Below, in pieces: positions 9,828 to 22,174 of a stretch of 64,000 bases of DNA; position 1 is the stretch's first letter; each line of letters opens with the position of its first letter. The translations under genes were made by a program, and so were the position numbers. The notes below the pieces were generated by a model. It did not search any database. It had not been told where the DNA came from and saw only the letters and a program-made list of their open reading frames with translations. The stretch is from Welwitschia mirabilis (taxonomy: Eukaryota > Gnetophyta > Gnetopsida > Welwitschiales), in NCBI GenBank assembly GCA_051453625.1, contig JBOZIK010000001.1:49725339-49789338 (forward strand), given 5' to 3'.

Positions 9828-10676
9828 CTTAGTTTAATCACAAAAAATAAGTTTTGGGTTTACAAATTTAAAAAAAACCCAAAAAACTTGAAAAATAGCT
9901 AAAAACGCTTAAAAAACAAAGGAATGTATAAAATTCTGTATGTTTGTAAAACAAAGCTAAAAGCTAGACAATTACTAGCTAAACTGCGTGTGCATAGAAT
10001 TGTGCAATGGCAGAGAAATGGCTTAGACATACTACATGTGTATATAAACAAAGAAGTTAGCAAGCACAAACCAAATGTGTGCACACCTAACATAAATTTT
10101 TAAAAAATTGGTGTTAAGACCTTCTGTATCAAACCCCTGACTGAGAGACTAAGAATCCAACCTACAAAACTAATCAAAAAGAGGTTGTCAGCTGCACCGC
10201 GTTTGAACTTGGTGCACACAAACAAAAACTGTAGGCTACAGCCGAGTTGCAGACTAAGCGCAGCAGCAGACGACCACAGTAAAAAGGAAAGATGACTAGC
10301 ACGCCATGCAAGATCGATAGGAACACAAGAACATAGATTGGCATAGGCGAGAGCATTGCATAAAATATAGCGCAGAACGCAATCGTGTGACAAAAAGGGT
10401 GAGATGCCTAAGTCGTGTATTTCTGGGCTTCCGTGTAACAAAAAGGATGAGATGCTTGAGTCATGTATTTCTAGGCGTCTGAATCCAAAAAAAAGCATGA
10501 ATCTTTATAAATCTAAATCAATATATTGAAATGCCACAATTCCTGAAACTAGAAGATGCGTGTTTTGCCTGTAGGGTCTTGTCTTGAAGAACTTATATCA
10601 ACTGCATAATTTTTCTGATATGCACGACCTTCTCTAAGTTTTAGTTTTAACAGACATAAAACATTAAAGATGGATG
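9828..10676. repeat. Repeat version 2 (pairs with 8840-9727)
   Basis: Same sequence as version 1 but less decayed and continuous at its right end into the GC-rich island at 10670. That shows what lies beyond the point where version 1 is cut by the gap. Two 48-bp tandem units remain at 10396-10480. The differences include many C/T and G/A pairs. Confidence 0.55.
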
Positions 10677-11112
10677 TTTATAGAAGTCGGTAGAGCGACG
10701 ACAGAGGCACCGCAGGGAGCTGGCAGGAACACAAGGCGTGGTAGGGTAACAACAGGACAGACCGGCAGGGTAGTAGCAGCGGGAGATCCTGATGGGACGG
10801 CACAAGCAGGAGCAAGTCGTCGAGGGGTGGCGGCCAACAGCAGACTTCCGATCTCTGGTATGTCCTTCCAAACAAGTGCAATAGGCCAACAAATGCAGTG
10901 GTAGTGCAGAGCAACAGGGCAAGCCGATGCAGATCAGATGCACAGCACGGTGAGAGCGACACTGCAGCGAGTGTCAGAAGTAGCTGAGGTAAGGTCAAGG
11001 CAGAGCAGTAGGTCGGTGGCAGGGGGAAGGCAGTAATAGAGAAAGTAGTAAACTGCAGGTGACCAGTAGGCAAAGGGAGGGTCGTGGGTTGTAGCAGGAG
11101 TTGGGGTAGCAC
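10670..11112 (-). other. GC-rich island in copia leader region
   Basis: A sharply bounded ~440 bp block much richer in G, C and CAG/CTG-like triplets than everything around it. It is open on the minus strand for 144 codons (10678-11112), giving a Leu/Pro/Cys-rich low-complexity peptide with no recognisable domain. It is also open for 76 codons on the plus strand (10674-10904). Multi-frame openness follows from the lack of AT-rich stop codons, so coding is not shown. It lies about 450 bp inside the element from the PBS. It could be an untranslated leader, a captured host fragment, or a younger insertion not yet AT-decayed. Confidence 0.5.
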
Positions 11113-11566
11113 CCCAGGTCATTTGGAGTTAAAAGTCTCCTTTAACAAATAGAAGAGCGATGGGAAAGGCCTTGAAAAAATAAATGTTATTTTTTTTAAA
11201 AACTATTTTATATTTATTTTAAAAAATATTTAAAAAGATAGATGCCACTTTAAAAATAAATATTTTCAAAACAAAGCAGCCCAATTTAAAAAAGACAAAT
11301 GTGTTAAAGAAGACTTTCAAGAGGAAAAAAAGCCACCCATTTCTTTTCTTTTCTTTTTTAAATACACTTCTTTAAACTTTTTTGTATTTTCTTAAAAAAT
11401 ACTTAAAAAAATGGTAGAAAAGAGGAGAAAATATAAGTCTAGGAGAGAGAAAGGGCCAAAAGAAGCCCAAGAAGCCATTAATCAGAGCCCAAAAAACTCT
11501 AAGAGGTCACAAGAAGCTCTAAAGCTTAAGGCTGGCCAAAGAGAGCTCCATAAGATCTCCTCCAAA
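11113..11566 (-). other. Leader just inside copia PBS
   Basis: A- and T-rich stretch (11160-11400) followed by a purine-rich segment (11401-11566). A 60-codon plus-strand frame at 11411-11593 crosses the PBS and LTR edge and is not a gene. In element direction this is the untranslated leader immediately after the PBS. Confidence 0.4.
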
Positions 11567-11578
11567 GCTCTGATACCA
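11567..11578 (-). promoter_or_regulatory. Primer-binding site, initiator Met tRNA type
   Basis: On the minus strand this reads TGGTATCAGAGC, the standard plant LTR-retrotransposon site complementary to the 3' end of initiator methionine tRNA, which primes minus-strand DNA synthesis. It is preceded (element direction) by the LTR end '..CCAACA' and two spacer bases. All 12 bases are intact. It fixes the element's orientation as minus and its LTR edge at 11581. Confidence 0.85.
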
Positions 11579-11580
11579 CT

Positions 11581-14500
11581 TGTTGGAAAATAGGAGAGCA
11601 AGAAAATATAAGCAAGATTTTCTAAAATCAAATTTTATTTCTCCAAAAATATTCTTTGTTCTTATTGCATTAAAGAGCTTGCTTATAAAGACAAGCACAC
11701 CGTTGATGCTTCACTAGGATTTTCAAGTCCCCTTAGGCGTAGGACCATAATCTACATACAAACATTACGAACAACGTATTCTCTACTTCATAAGTAGGAT
11801 GAAAGTAAATGTAGATCAAGGATTTAGACATGCTATTACTCTAATCAAAGGCTATTAGTATCATAAAACCCATACTGCAATGTAAGTAGACTGTAATATA
11901 AATATTTCAAGGTATTTAGCAAATACATTACAGTGCAATTGAGGAATAGTACATAGGGACAAGATGAGCCTCAAATCTCAATCCAATTTCTTCATGTAAC
12001 ATTACATTAGAAAGAAGTATAACTGTGTGAGACCATATAACTATTTAGTTTGCACCAAGGTGGACTCTAATAAGTGTGAGTCTATTGCACCTTGTGTGAC
12101 ACAAATAAGTACATTAATATAGGTTATTTTTCCCTTTAGTAATGCTAGTAAAAATTCTAAAGTATTAATGTCTACTAATCAAGAATGATTTATCATTAAA
12201 TTTATCTGTACTATATTATACTTTGTCAATTTTGTTTTATTTTTAATATAAGGATGATAATATAGAAGTACAAAGAACCTACTTATTCATAAGCATAATT
12301 TATGTCATTAAAAAGAACTTGAGATTATCATCTGCCCCCACATAGTTACTCTCCTCTATGCTCTAATTATGTTTGACCTTCATCCTTGAAGTCTTATCCT
12401 GATCAAGCTTCTCTCTAAGATACAAAAAAGATTTTATCTTTAGTTTTTATATTCTATACTCTACTCCTTAATACTATCATTATGATATTTAAATNNNNNN
12501 NNNNNNNNNNNNNNNNNNNNNNNNNNNNNNNNNNNNNNNNNNNNNNNNNNNNNNNNNNNNNNNNNNNNNNNNNNNNNNNNNNNNNNNNNNNNNNTGCATT
12601 AAAGAGCTTACTTATAAAGACAAGTACACCATTAGCACTTCACTAGGATTTTCAAATCCCCTTAGGTGTAGGACCACAATGTACATACAAACATTATGAA
12701 CGATGTTTTCTCTACTTCATAAGTAGGATAAAAGTAAATGTAGGTCAAGGATTTATACGTGTTATTACTCTAATTAAAGGCTATTAGTATCATAAAACCC
12801 ATAATGCAAAGTAAGTAGATTGTAATATAAATATTTCAAGGTATTTAGCAAATACATTACAGTGTAATCGAGGAATAGTACATAGTGACAAGATGAGCCT
12901 CAAATCTCAATCCAATTTATTCATGTAACATCACATTTAGAAGAAGTATAATTGTGGTGAGACCATATAACTATTTAGTTTGCACCAAGGTGGAGTCGAA
13001 TAAGTGTGAGTCTATTGCACCTTGTGTGACACAACTAAGTACATTGATCTAAGTTATTTTTCCTTTAATAATGCTAATAAAAATTCTAAAGTATTAATGT
13101 CTACTCATCAAGAATGCTTTATCATTAAATTTATCTTTAGTATCTTATACTTTATCAACTTTTTTATTTTCAATATAAGGATGATAATATAAAAGTATAA
13201 AAGAACCTACTTATTCATAGGTATAATTTATGTCATTGATAAGAACTTGAGATTATCATCTGTTCCCACATAGTTACTCCTCTCTATGCTCTAATTATGT
13301 TCGACCTTCATTCTTGAAGTCGTATCCCCATCAAGCTCCTCTATAAGATACAAAAAGGGTTTCGTCATTAGTTTTTATATTCTATACTCTACTCCTTAAT
13401 ACTATCATTATGATATTTAAATTTTATTTTTTATTATTATTANNNNNNNNNNNNNNNNNNNNNNNNNNNNNNNNNNNNNNNNNNNNNNNNNNNNNNNNNN
13501 NNNNNNNNNNNNNNNNNNNNNNNNNNNNNNNNNNNNNNNNNNACAAAAAAGATTTTATCTTTAGTTTTTATATTCTATACTCTACTCCTTAATACTATCA
13601 TTATGATATTTAAATTTTATTTTTTATTATTATTAATCATTTTTAGTAAGTTTTAATAGCAAGTTTGAATGTTGTGTCACGAATTTGAAAGATACTCATT
13701 TTGAGACATAGTCAATTTAGAATTCAAATATTTCTAGATTTGGAAACTTCTACATGTAAAAATTAACATTGAATGTCTTGCATTTACATTTATAAGTTTT
13801 TATTTACATTTAGAAGTTAGCATTTAGAAACCTGCATTCTGCATTTAGGATTTTACAGTTAGCATTTAGAATTCTACATTCAAGATCTAGAATCTACAAT
13901 TTAAATTTCTAAGATTCTTGAATCCAGCATAGTGAAGTGGATCCAACATCTAATGTTCAAGCTTTAGATTTCAAAAAACTATGACCAAAAGCCAAATCCT
14001 AAATTTACATGTCAATGTATCAAATATTTTAAAAATTTCAAATATTTTTCAATCATTTTAAGATTCTCTCTAACCACTCATAACTCTTGGATAAAATATC
14101 AGGAACATCTCCTAAATGTAAATAAATTTGTAAGAATATGTATTAATACATTTATTCCAATTTAGAGTTCATTTCATCTATTAATACCCCCATTCCCATA
14201 GTCTTGAGGGTATAATTTTAGAAGACATCTCAAAAATCAAATATCCAAAGTCATAAAATTTACTAAAAACTAAAGGAAAATTACCAATCTAAGGATCCCA
14301 TTGTTAGCCACTACATCAAGTCATTCTTCCATGTCTAATTCACCATTTATCATGTCAGTTGAAATTTGGATGTTAATGTATTCAAGTCTTTATTTTTTAA
14401 AAATTCATAGATTTTGAACTATCATATCCCTTTTTTAAATTATATTACTTTTTGCTCCTTTTATTTTCAATTTGTTTAATATCTAAACCTTAACATGCAT

Positions 14501-16243
14501 CTTAGTTAAATTTTTTCAAAATAGGCGTTTTGAGTTTTTATAATTTGAATCACTATTTTCATAATTATTGCATTCAAAGTCCTTCTATTTTATACTTCCT
14601 AAATTAGGTTTATTTATTTTTTCAAATATCAAAATACAATTTATTTTATCATATTTACAATTTTGTGAATTTATATCTAAATTCCATGTCATAAAATCAT
14701 TCACTTATGAATATCAAATGTTTGGACTTTTTTATTGTAAACTTTTACATTCATATTTTCTATAATCTTGAATTCTGAATTTCTAGATTCAAAATTGTTA
14801 CATTGAAAATTCCCTAATTTATAAATTTTGAACTATATTCATAATCTTTGTAAACCATCCAAATTCTAGAACTAGTTACATAAGTAATTTTAGCATGTCA
14901 TATTAAATAACACTTAGTTCAAAAGTTAGTCACTAGTTATTGCTAAAAAGTGCATCAATANNNNNNNNNNNNNNNNNNNNNNNNNNNNNNNNNNNNNNNN
15001 NNNNNNNNNNNNNNNNNNNNNNNNNNNNNNNNNNNNNNNNNNNNNNNNNNNNNNNNNNNNATAGTCAATTTAGAATTCAAATATTTCTAGATTTGGAAAC
15101 TTCTACATGTAAAAATTAACATTGAATGTCTTGCATTCACATTTATAAGTTTTTATTTACATTTAGAAGTCAACATTTAGAAACTTGCATTCTGCATTTA
15201 GGATTTTACATTTAGCATTTAGAATTCTACATTCAATATCTAGAATCTACAATTTAAATTTCTAAGATTCTTGAATCTAGCATGGTGAAGTGAATCCAAC
15301 ATCTAATGTTCAAGCTTTAGACTTCAAAAAACTATGACCAAAAGCCAAATCCTAAATTTACATGTTAATGTATCAAATATTTTAAAATTTTCAAATATTC
15401 TTCAATCATTTTAAGATTCTCTCTAATCACTCATAACTCTTGAATAAAATATTAGAAACATCTCCTAAATGTGAATAAATTTGTAAGAATATGTATTAAT
15501 ACATTTATTCAAATTAGAGTTTATTTCATCTATTAATACCCCCATTTCCCTAGTCTTGAGGTATAATTTTAGAAGACATCTGAAAAATCAAATATCAAAA
15601 GTCATAAAATTTGCTAAAAACTAAAGGAAAATTACCAATCTAGGGATCCTATTGTCATCCATCACATCAAGTCATTCTTCCATGTCTAATTCACCTTTAT
15701 CATGTAAGTTAAAATTTGGATGTTAATGTATGAAAGTCTTTGTTTTTTGAAAATTCATAGATTTTGAACTATCATATCCCTTTTTTAAATTATATTACAT
15801 TTTGTTCCTTTTATTTTCAATTTGTTTAATATCTAAACTTTAACATGCATCTTAGTTAAATTTTTTCAAAATAGGCATTTTGAGTTTTTATAATTTGAAT
15901 CACTATTTTCATAATTATTGCATTTAAAGTCCTTCTATTTTATACTTCCTAAATTAGTTTTATTTATTTTTCAAATATTAGAATAAGATTTATTTTATCA
16001 TATTTACAATTTCATGAATTTATATCTAAATTCCATGTCATAAAACGATCCACTTATTATACCAAATGTTTAGACTTTTTCATTGTAAACTTTTACATTC
16101 ATATTTTCTGTAATCTTGAATTCTAAATTTCTAGATTCAAAATTGTTACATTGAAAATTCCCTAGTTTATAAACTTTGAACTATATTCATAATCTTTCTA
16201 AACCATCCAAATTCTAGAACTAGTTACATAAGTAATTTTAGCA
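11581..16243 (-). repeat. Copia-type LTR, assembled in overlapping versions
   Basis: The LTR starts at the PBS side at 11581 (window 'tgttgg', element '..CCAACA'). The far edge is at 16243, where the window sequence 'ttttagca' (element strand 'TGCTAAAA') meets LINE sequence, so the ends are TG...CA. Versions 11668-12494 and 12595-13428 correspond, a short third version starts at 13543, and 13708-14895 corresponds to 15061-16243. Removing the duplicates gives a single LTR of about 2.2 kb by my count. The copy ending at 14895 continues into different flanking sequence, so at least two genomic copies or haplotypes are mixed. LTRs drive transcription and integration of the element. Confidence 0.55.
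11681..11690 (-). promoter_or_regulatory. TATA-like box of the copia LTR
   Basis: Minus strand CTTTATAAGC lies about 100 bp before the LTR end, which is the usual distance from the core promoter to the U5 end. The second version has 'cttataaag' in the same context at about 12608-12617. It is a candidate core promoter. The start site is not determinable. Confidence 0.4.
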
Positions 16244-17250
16244 ACAAATGAACATTTTTGTATTCAATTGTTTTATTGCAAAATCTATGCAATGCATTAA
16301 CATAACTAAGTAATCAATAATAGAGTTGGGTTGCTTGAAACTTTCTTAATAAATTACCCTTAAATTCAATTTTTTTCTAATTTCCAATTATTTTTCAAGC
16401 ATAGTACCTATAAACTTAGTAAAGATATTACTTACAACTATCATCTAATAGTCGTTCAGATTGTTTATGTATTCTTTCTTATATAAAATTATTACCTTAC
16501 TAATTTTCCATTACCTATTCAATCCATTTTCAATATTTTCTTTTAATTTTTGATAGATTTCTTTATGGATATTATCCTTATTCATTTAAGTAACTTAGCA
16601 TCTGAATAATTTATATCTATAGCATTTCTAATTGCTAATCTATTAATTCCATCTATGACTTCATTTGGAGTAAAGTGCAAGGGAGCTTGACATAACTTAT
16701 AATAGCCATCATTATCCTTTGAAAAGAGATTAATATAAAATTTTTAGATCTTAGTAAAAAAAAGAAATTAAGCATAAGAGAAGTTCTACGTCAAAATGCT
16801 TTTCAATAATTTTTGGATCCTTTTTTAATCACATATGTATATGTTTCTTATTGCTCTTTCACAAACTGTCTTCTCTTAATTTTGATTAAAATTTTATATC
16901 TTTTAATCATATTTTGTCTTTATTTCTTATTAGCTATTCTAATAATCCATCTAACCTACAAGCATTCACCATCAAAGTAAGACTTTTAAGTACTATGTTT
17001 TTGGGTTTTAGTAACTTGATTAGCTACATAAAGTAGAATTTGCTCAAAACTCTTATTATTCCCTTTGAAACTATACTAATTTTAGACAAGCTCCTTATAT
17101 TTATATTTTACATCTGAAGTTATCCTTTCTAATAAATTACCTTTTTTTTGTTCTTTTTTTATACCCAACTACATGCTAGGGTTTATTGAAAATTCCAAAT
17201 GATGATAACATGATTTTACTAAATCACGTTCTACTCTAAACTCCTTGATA
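16244..17250 (-). pseudogene. LINE A: linker and N-terminal reverse transcriptase
   Basis: Minus-strand reading gives, in element order, 'YFDGECL' then 'VRWIIRIANKK' (near 16960-16910; the family's PWFD-EC-R linker after the endonuclease), then 'KLPCTLLQ/PNEVIDGINRLAIRNAIDI' (near 16690-16620). This is followed by RT finger motifs in one frame: 'NNLNDY' stop 'MIVVSNIFTKFIGTMLEK' (near 16476-16415) and 'FKQPNSIIDYLVMLMHCID' (near 16330-16275). These match the 'NNYR-I-V-N--Y-KI-A--L--RL' and 'STIDHL-TL' signatures of non-LTR reverse transcriptases. The element is cut at 16244 by the copia LTR edge. Stops and frameshifts show it is dead. It is similar to LINE B at 22175-27200. Confidence 0.7.
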
Positions 17251-18420
17251 TATTTGATATTTTCAATAGATGATAAAAGAAAATTGATATAAGAGTTACC
17301 TTAAGGCCTTATAAATGTAAATGTTGTAGACCTTAAAAACCTAATTAGACAATTACATAGTAAAAAATCTAAAATTTTTTCTTCTATTAAAAATGTTGTC
17401 CTCTTTTATTGATAGGACTATCTTAAGATTTCAATTGAATTAGAAGAATTGCCTATTTGATTAATGATCAATGTTGACTTTTTGATTAATAATCTACATT
17501 GACTTCAACTAGGTTAACTTAAATGATCAATACTAATTAGTGTTGGCAATGCTTATATCCTTGTCCATAAGGTAATACCAATAGATATGACTTGGTTAAT
17601 CCATTGGTGTAAGTAATGAAATCCCATGATAATATAATAAATGTAAGTTTTTAATTTTATAAAAATGAATAAAAAATTTATTATGTATATCTTTTCTGTT
17701 AATTAAAAAATTATGAAATACTTTTTAGTATTTTACTTTTAAAATATTATTAAAACTCTATTATATATAGTAGAAAGATTAATGAATTTTGTTTTAGAAA
17801 TCATTTTAGAATTAGTGAAAGCAAAATATTAAGAAACTAACATTGAGAAGAATGATACAAATACTTTAGAATGTGTAACTTTTGAAATTTGATTACATTT
17901 AAATTTTCAAATGTGCATTAGATAAGGGAAGATAAAATCTTCCATAGATATTTTTATAGACTTTTAAGATTGTAAGGTATTTCTCCTACATCATTTGCTT
18001 TTCTAAGTTATAATACCTTGATATTGTTTTATGCCATTATTTGAAAATGAAATGTAATAATTTTAATGCTTTAATATATCTAGCTTTAGATAAAGACAAA
18101 AACAATAGTTTTAACATGTCATTTAGACTAATGCTGATGCATGCTTTTGAAAGGAGCATTCCTCCTAATTTATGAAGGTTAAAACCCATGCAATTTTGAG
18201 AGGAATTTTGCTTGTAGTATCTAAAAATAATGAACTACTTGGCATAATTCTTAGATTTGTGTTATCAAAAGAAAATCTTGTGTATGTGTCAAACTCAACC
18301 ATAACATATGAGGGAAGTTTGGGAGGTTTCATTTTAAGTAATAATTATGGAATTAGAAATGCCTATGAAATAATTAACTAATAAAACTTTGGACTATACT
18401 TTCATTATCAGTGTCACTCT
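17251..18420. other. No recognisable feature
   Basis: AT-rich DNA. A 69-codon plus-strand frame at 18172-18381 has no recognisable motif. The left end may include the endonuclease tail of LINE A on the minus strand, but no motif supports this. Confidence 0.3.
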
Positions 18421-19720
18421 TACACTATGATATATAAAATTCTCTAATATAAGTTCTTGCTTAGTATCATCATATGTAGTTAGATCTTATGTCTTGCTTA
18501 TAAGACATTGAGCATTTAGTGATTGCAAGTGAACTAAACATTTTGTATTATGATAGTCAACCACATAATTTGAGGAAAGAGATAACCAACATCTTCAAAT
18601 CTATCTCTACCATCAGACATAAAGGAGAGTTATGATCTTATCATTTTTAAATCATAATCCTTACCTCGAGATTTTCTAGCATAATTATTTATTAATACAC
18701 TTATAAACTTTTATTGATTTAGATTATCCTTCATTTATTTATATATTACATCCAAATGTGATAAATATATTAATGATGTTAAAAAACTTCTTGTTTACTC
18801 ATTTCTATTATAAAGTTAACAAACCTTCACTGTTGGTAATTAATCAAGATCACCTATGAAGTAAAGTCAGTCAAATTATGGATACCTCCTGATAATTTTA
18901 TATATATTTCATTATTTAATAGTAAATAGATAAGTAGTATTAGGGAAAATTTGATAAAAAATATAAAAAAAGAATATATAATGATTGAGACACTTGTTTT
19001 CCATTTATAAGATCATAAGTTTAAACATTNNNNNNNNNNNNNNNNNNNNNNNNNNNNNNNNNNNNNNNNNNNNNNNNNNNNNNNNNNNNNNNNNNNNNNN
19101 NNNNNNNNNNNNNNNNNNNNNNNNNNNNNTCATCATATGTAGTTAGGTCTCATGCCTTGCTTATAATACATTGAGCATTTAGTGATAGCAAGTAAAGTAA
19201 ACATTTTTTATTATAATAGTCAACCATGTAATTTGAGGAAAATATATAACCAACATCTTCAAATCTATCTCTACCATCAAACATAAAGGAGAGTTATGAT
19301 CTTACCATTTTGAAATTATAATCCTCACCTTGAGCTTTGCTAGCATAATTGTTCATTAATACATTTCTAAACTTTTATTGATTTATACAATCCTTCATTT
19401 ATTTATAAATTACATCCAAATGTGATAAATATATTAATGATGTTTACAAACTTCTTGTTTACTCATTTCCATTATAAAGTTAACAACCCTTTACTATTGG
19501 TAATTAATCAAGATCACCTATGAAATAAAGCCAGTCAAATTGTGGACACCTCCTGATAACTTATATACATTTCATTATTTAATAGTAAATAGATAAGTAG
19601 GATGAGGTAAAAGTTGATGAAAAATATAAAAAAATAATATATAGTGATTGAGATGCTTGTTTTCCATTTATAAGGTCATGAGTTTAAAAATTTATATTTC
19701 TATTTAACATACTATGAGGT
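18421..19720. repeat. Gap-bounded pair 18469-19029 and 19130-19700
   Basis: Both halves start 'tcatcatatgtagttag' and share 'ctatctctaccatcaaacat'-like and 'ttaatcaagatcacctatga' segments. The left version is cut by the gap, and the right version runs on. No coding is recognised on either strand. Confidence 0.55.
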
Positions 19721-22174
19721 CTTGAGTATAATTCAAATCATTGTTTAAGTGATTATGATAACTAGATTTGTAAGTATAATGGAGGTCTAGTTTACAAACT
19801 TTACTTGAGAAATACCATCCAAATAAAAAGAGATATGAATTAAACTTTTTTAAAAAAATTAAAATACTAATTTAGACATAAATGTAAAAGACATCTGATT
19901 TCAAGCCACTAAATAAATAATTTCTTTCTAGATAAATTCCACTCACTTTATGAGTCTAAAATAAAATTAAAAGTACTTAAAATTGAAGAGTTTTAATGCT
20001 TCTTTTAATTATGCCTTTAGTACCTAATTTTAAGTAACTTAGGGTAATAAGTAATTGGTTTCCAGGAAAATTCCACCTACTTTATGTCTGTAAGATGAAA
20101 TTAAAAGTTTTTAAAAGGAGAAGCTTCTAATACTTCCATTGATTATAATTTGATCAAATTATTTTTTAAACAATATTCTTTATTATCTTATAAACTATTT
20201 TGTACTTTTTGTTTATTTATTTATTTCTCTCTCTCTGTCTCTCTCTATGTGCATATATATATAACTATCTATCTTAGATATGATATTAAAAGTTGATTAA
20301 ATAATAATTAACATTTAATTTAAATTTAAATGAATTTATGTTTAATAATACATAATTCATACTATTCAATAATATCTAGTCTCTTCTTTATAATTGTCAA
20401 TGCTTTGTTTATAATTTTTAATAAATTTACACATGAAACTATACTCATAGAAAATATTCCTTAGAAAATGATATTAAAAATATAATTACAATTGTATTTA
20501 ATAACTATAATTTATCATGAATTATATCCAATTCTATCATTAAAATTTATTTGAGTTCTATTGTAAACCCAAATTAGGAATAATTACAAATATGCAATAC
20601 AGAGGGGAAAACACCTAAAAATTTGGTTAAACATTTAATATGCTATATCTAACATAAGAATTTTAACAATAGTCCCAACAATTTTAATCTATAGTAAGCA
20701 AAGCATCTAAAGATCCATTTTCAATTGAAAGTATCACCTACTATCTATTTCTAAATAGTAAAAAGAGAAAAATTTATTAATAACTTTAGACTAAGTTAAC
20801 TAAAGATATTAGAATTATAGTAATCGAACTTTATTTGTAAATCTAAAAAATAAGGCATTATTCCATAACGTTAGTAGAGTAAGTTAACTAAAACAATGTA
20901 GTAATAGTTGAAACTTAGTAAGAAAAACTTGCATTCATTTTTAAGGAATTTTAATAAGAATAGAGATTCCAGGCTAGGTTAACTATAGTCTCTATTTCTG
21001 TTGTCTTTTAGAAGGCTCCTTCTATTTTTAAAATTAATGAGTCTCTCTAGATCCCACTCATTATGGGTTTATTACTATTCATAGACATTCGAGTAAGTAG
21101 AAAAATGTTACATGTTTACACTTGTACTAGGATTATGTAATGATACTTGTGAGTTAACACTTATTTTGAAATTCAAGGAGTGGTTAAGAATAGTTGGCCT
21201 CCTTCATTATTTCCTTTAACTTCTTTTTGATGAACAGACACATGTCCTCTTCATGTAGCCCCTTCTTTACTCTAGTTATCTTATTTTTGATTTGTTGAAA
21301 TGCTTCCTCATCAACCTTCTTATTTATTTTTTGGCTAAATAAAATGTTAAAGTGTAAAAAGATATATGTGTACATTTATAATACTAGTTTACTCTTCCTC
21401 TTATATCATTATAAAGGATAAAAAATAAAAATATATTATACTTTTTTATCTATCTTTGTCTAATTTTTTTAATTTATCAAGATGAAATTATTTAATTATC
21501 AATTGATCTTATAAATTTTAAGGATTTTTAAGCACTAACTTGCTTTAATCAGAATGTGTTCTATGTAGTTAAAGATTGATTTTTCTTTAATTAATTAATA
21601 TTCTTCTACATTTATAAAGGAATAAATTTATATTTTTATCTAGTTTATTAAATTCTAATTCTTCTTATAATTTTTACTAAAGTTATTTCCCACTTGTAAT
21701 TTCTAATGCAAAATAAAAATAATGATTAAATTATAAAACATAGAATAAGAAAATGCCTTTCTCAATGTTTTAATAAAGAAATTATAATTTTGGTTTATAA
21801 TAAATACCTTAAATTGAACTAAAGACTTAGAATATCTGAAATAGACTATTACTATATAATCAAGTTTTATTAAGAAATCCATCAACTAGCTTTTTTCTAA
21901 CACAAAGTTTTTAGACACTTTAGATTTACTCTATATCATTTTTATAGTTGAAAACTTATGCTTTTAGATATAAAAGGATACAATAATAATTTTTCTTTTT
22001 ACAATTCTTTCATGCATACATTTATTCCATTTATAAACTATAGTTTATTAAAGACCCAAACATTTTTAAAAAGAAACCAATTATACTTTTTTATTACTAA
22101 GAATAAGTTTTTAGTTTCTATTCTCACTTTCAAATATACTATTTTACTTTTTTAATCATTTGTTCTTAAACTTA
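19721..22174. other. AT-rich, no gene recognised
   Basis: Holds a short CT-rich and TA-rich simple repeat at about 20225-20266. There are a few minus- and plus-strand frames of 60-65 codons (21184-21375, 21703-21885, 21958-22155) with Lys/Phe/Ile/Asn bias, which I treat as chance frames. Confidence 0.4.

Noticed and set aside
9414-10480. CRISPR-like array
   Set aside because: Units are directly adjacent 48-bp tandem repeats without unique spacers, and the setting is a plant genome.
11411-11593. Lys-rich 60-codon plus-strand frame
   Set aside because: It spans the Met-tRNA PBS and LTR edge of a minus-strand element, so it is leader sequence, not a gene.
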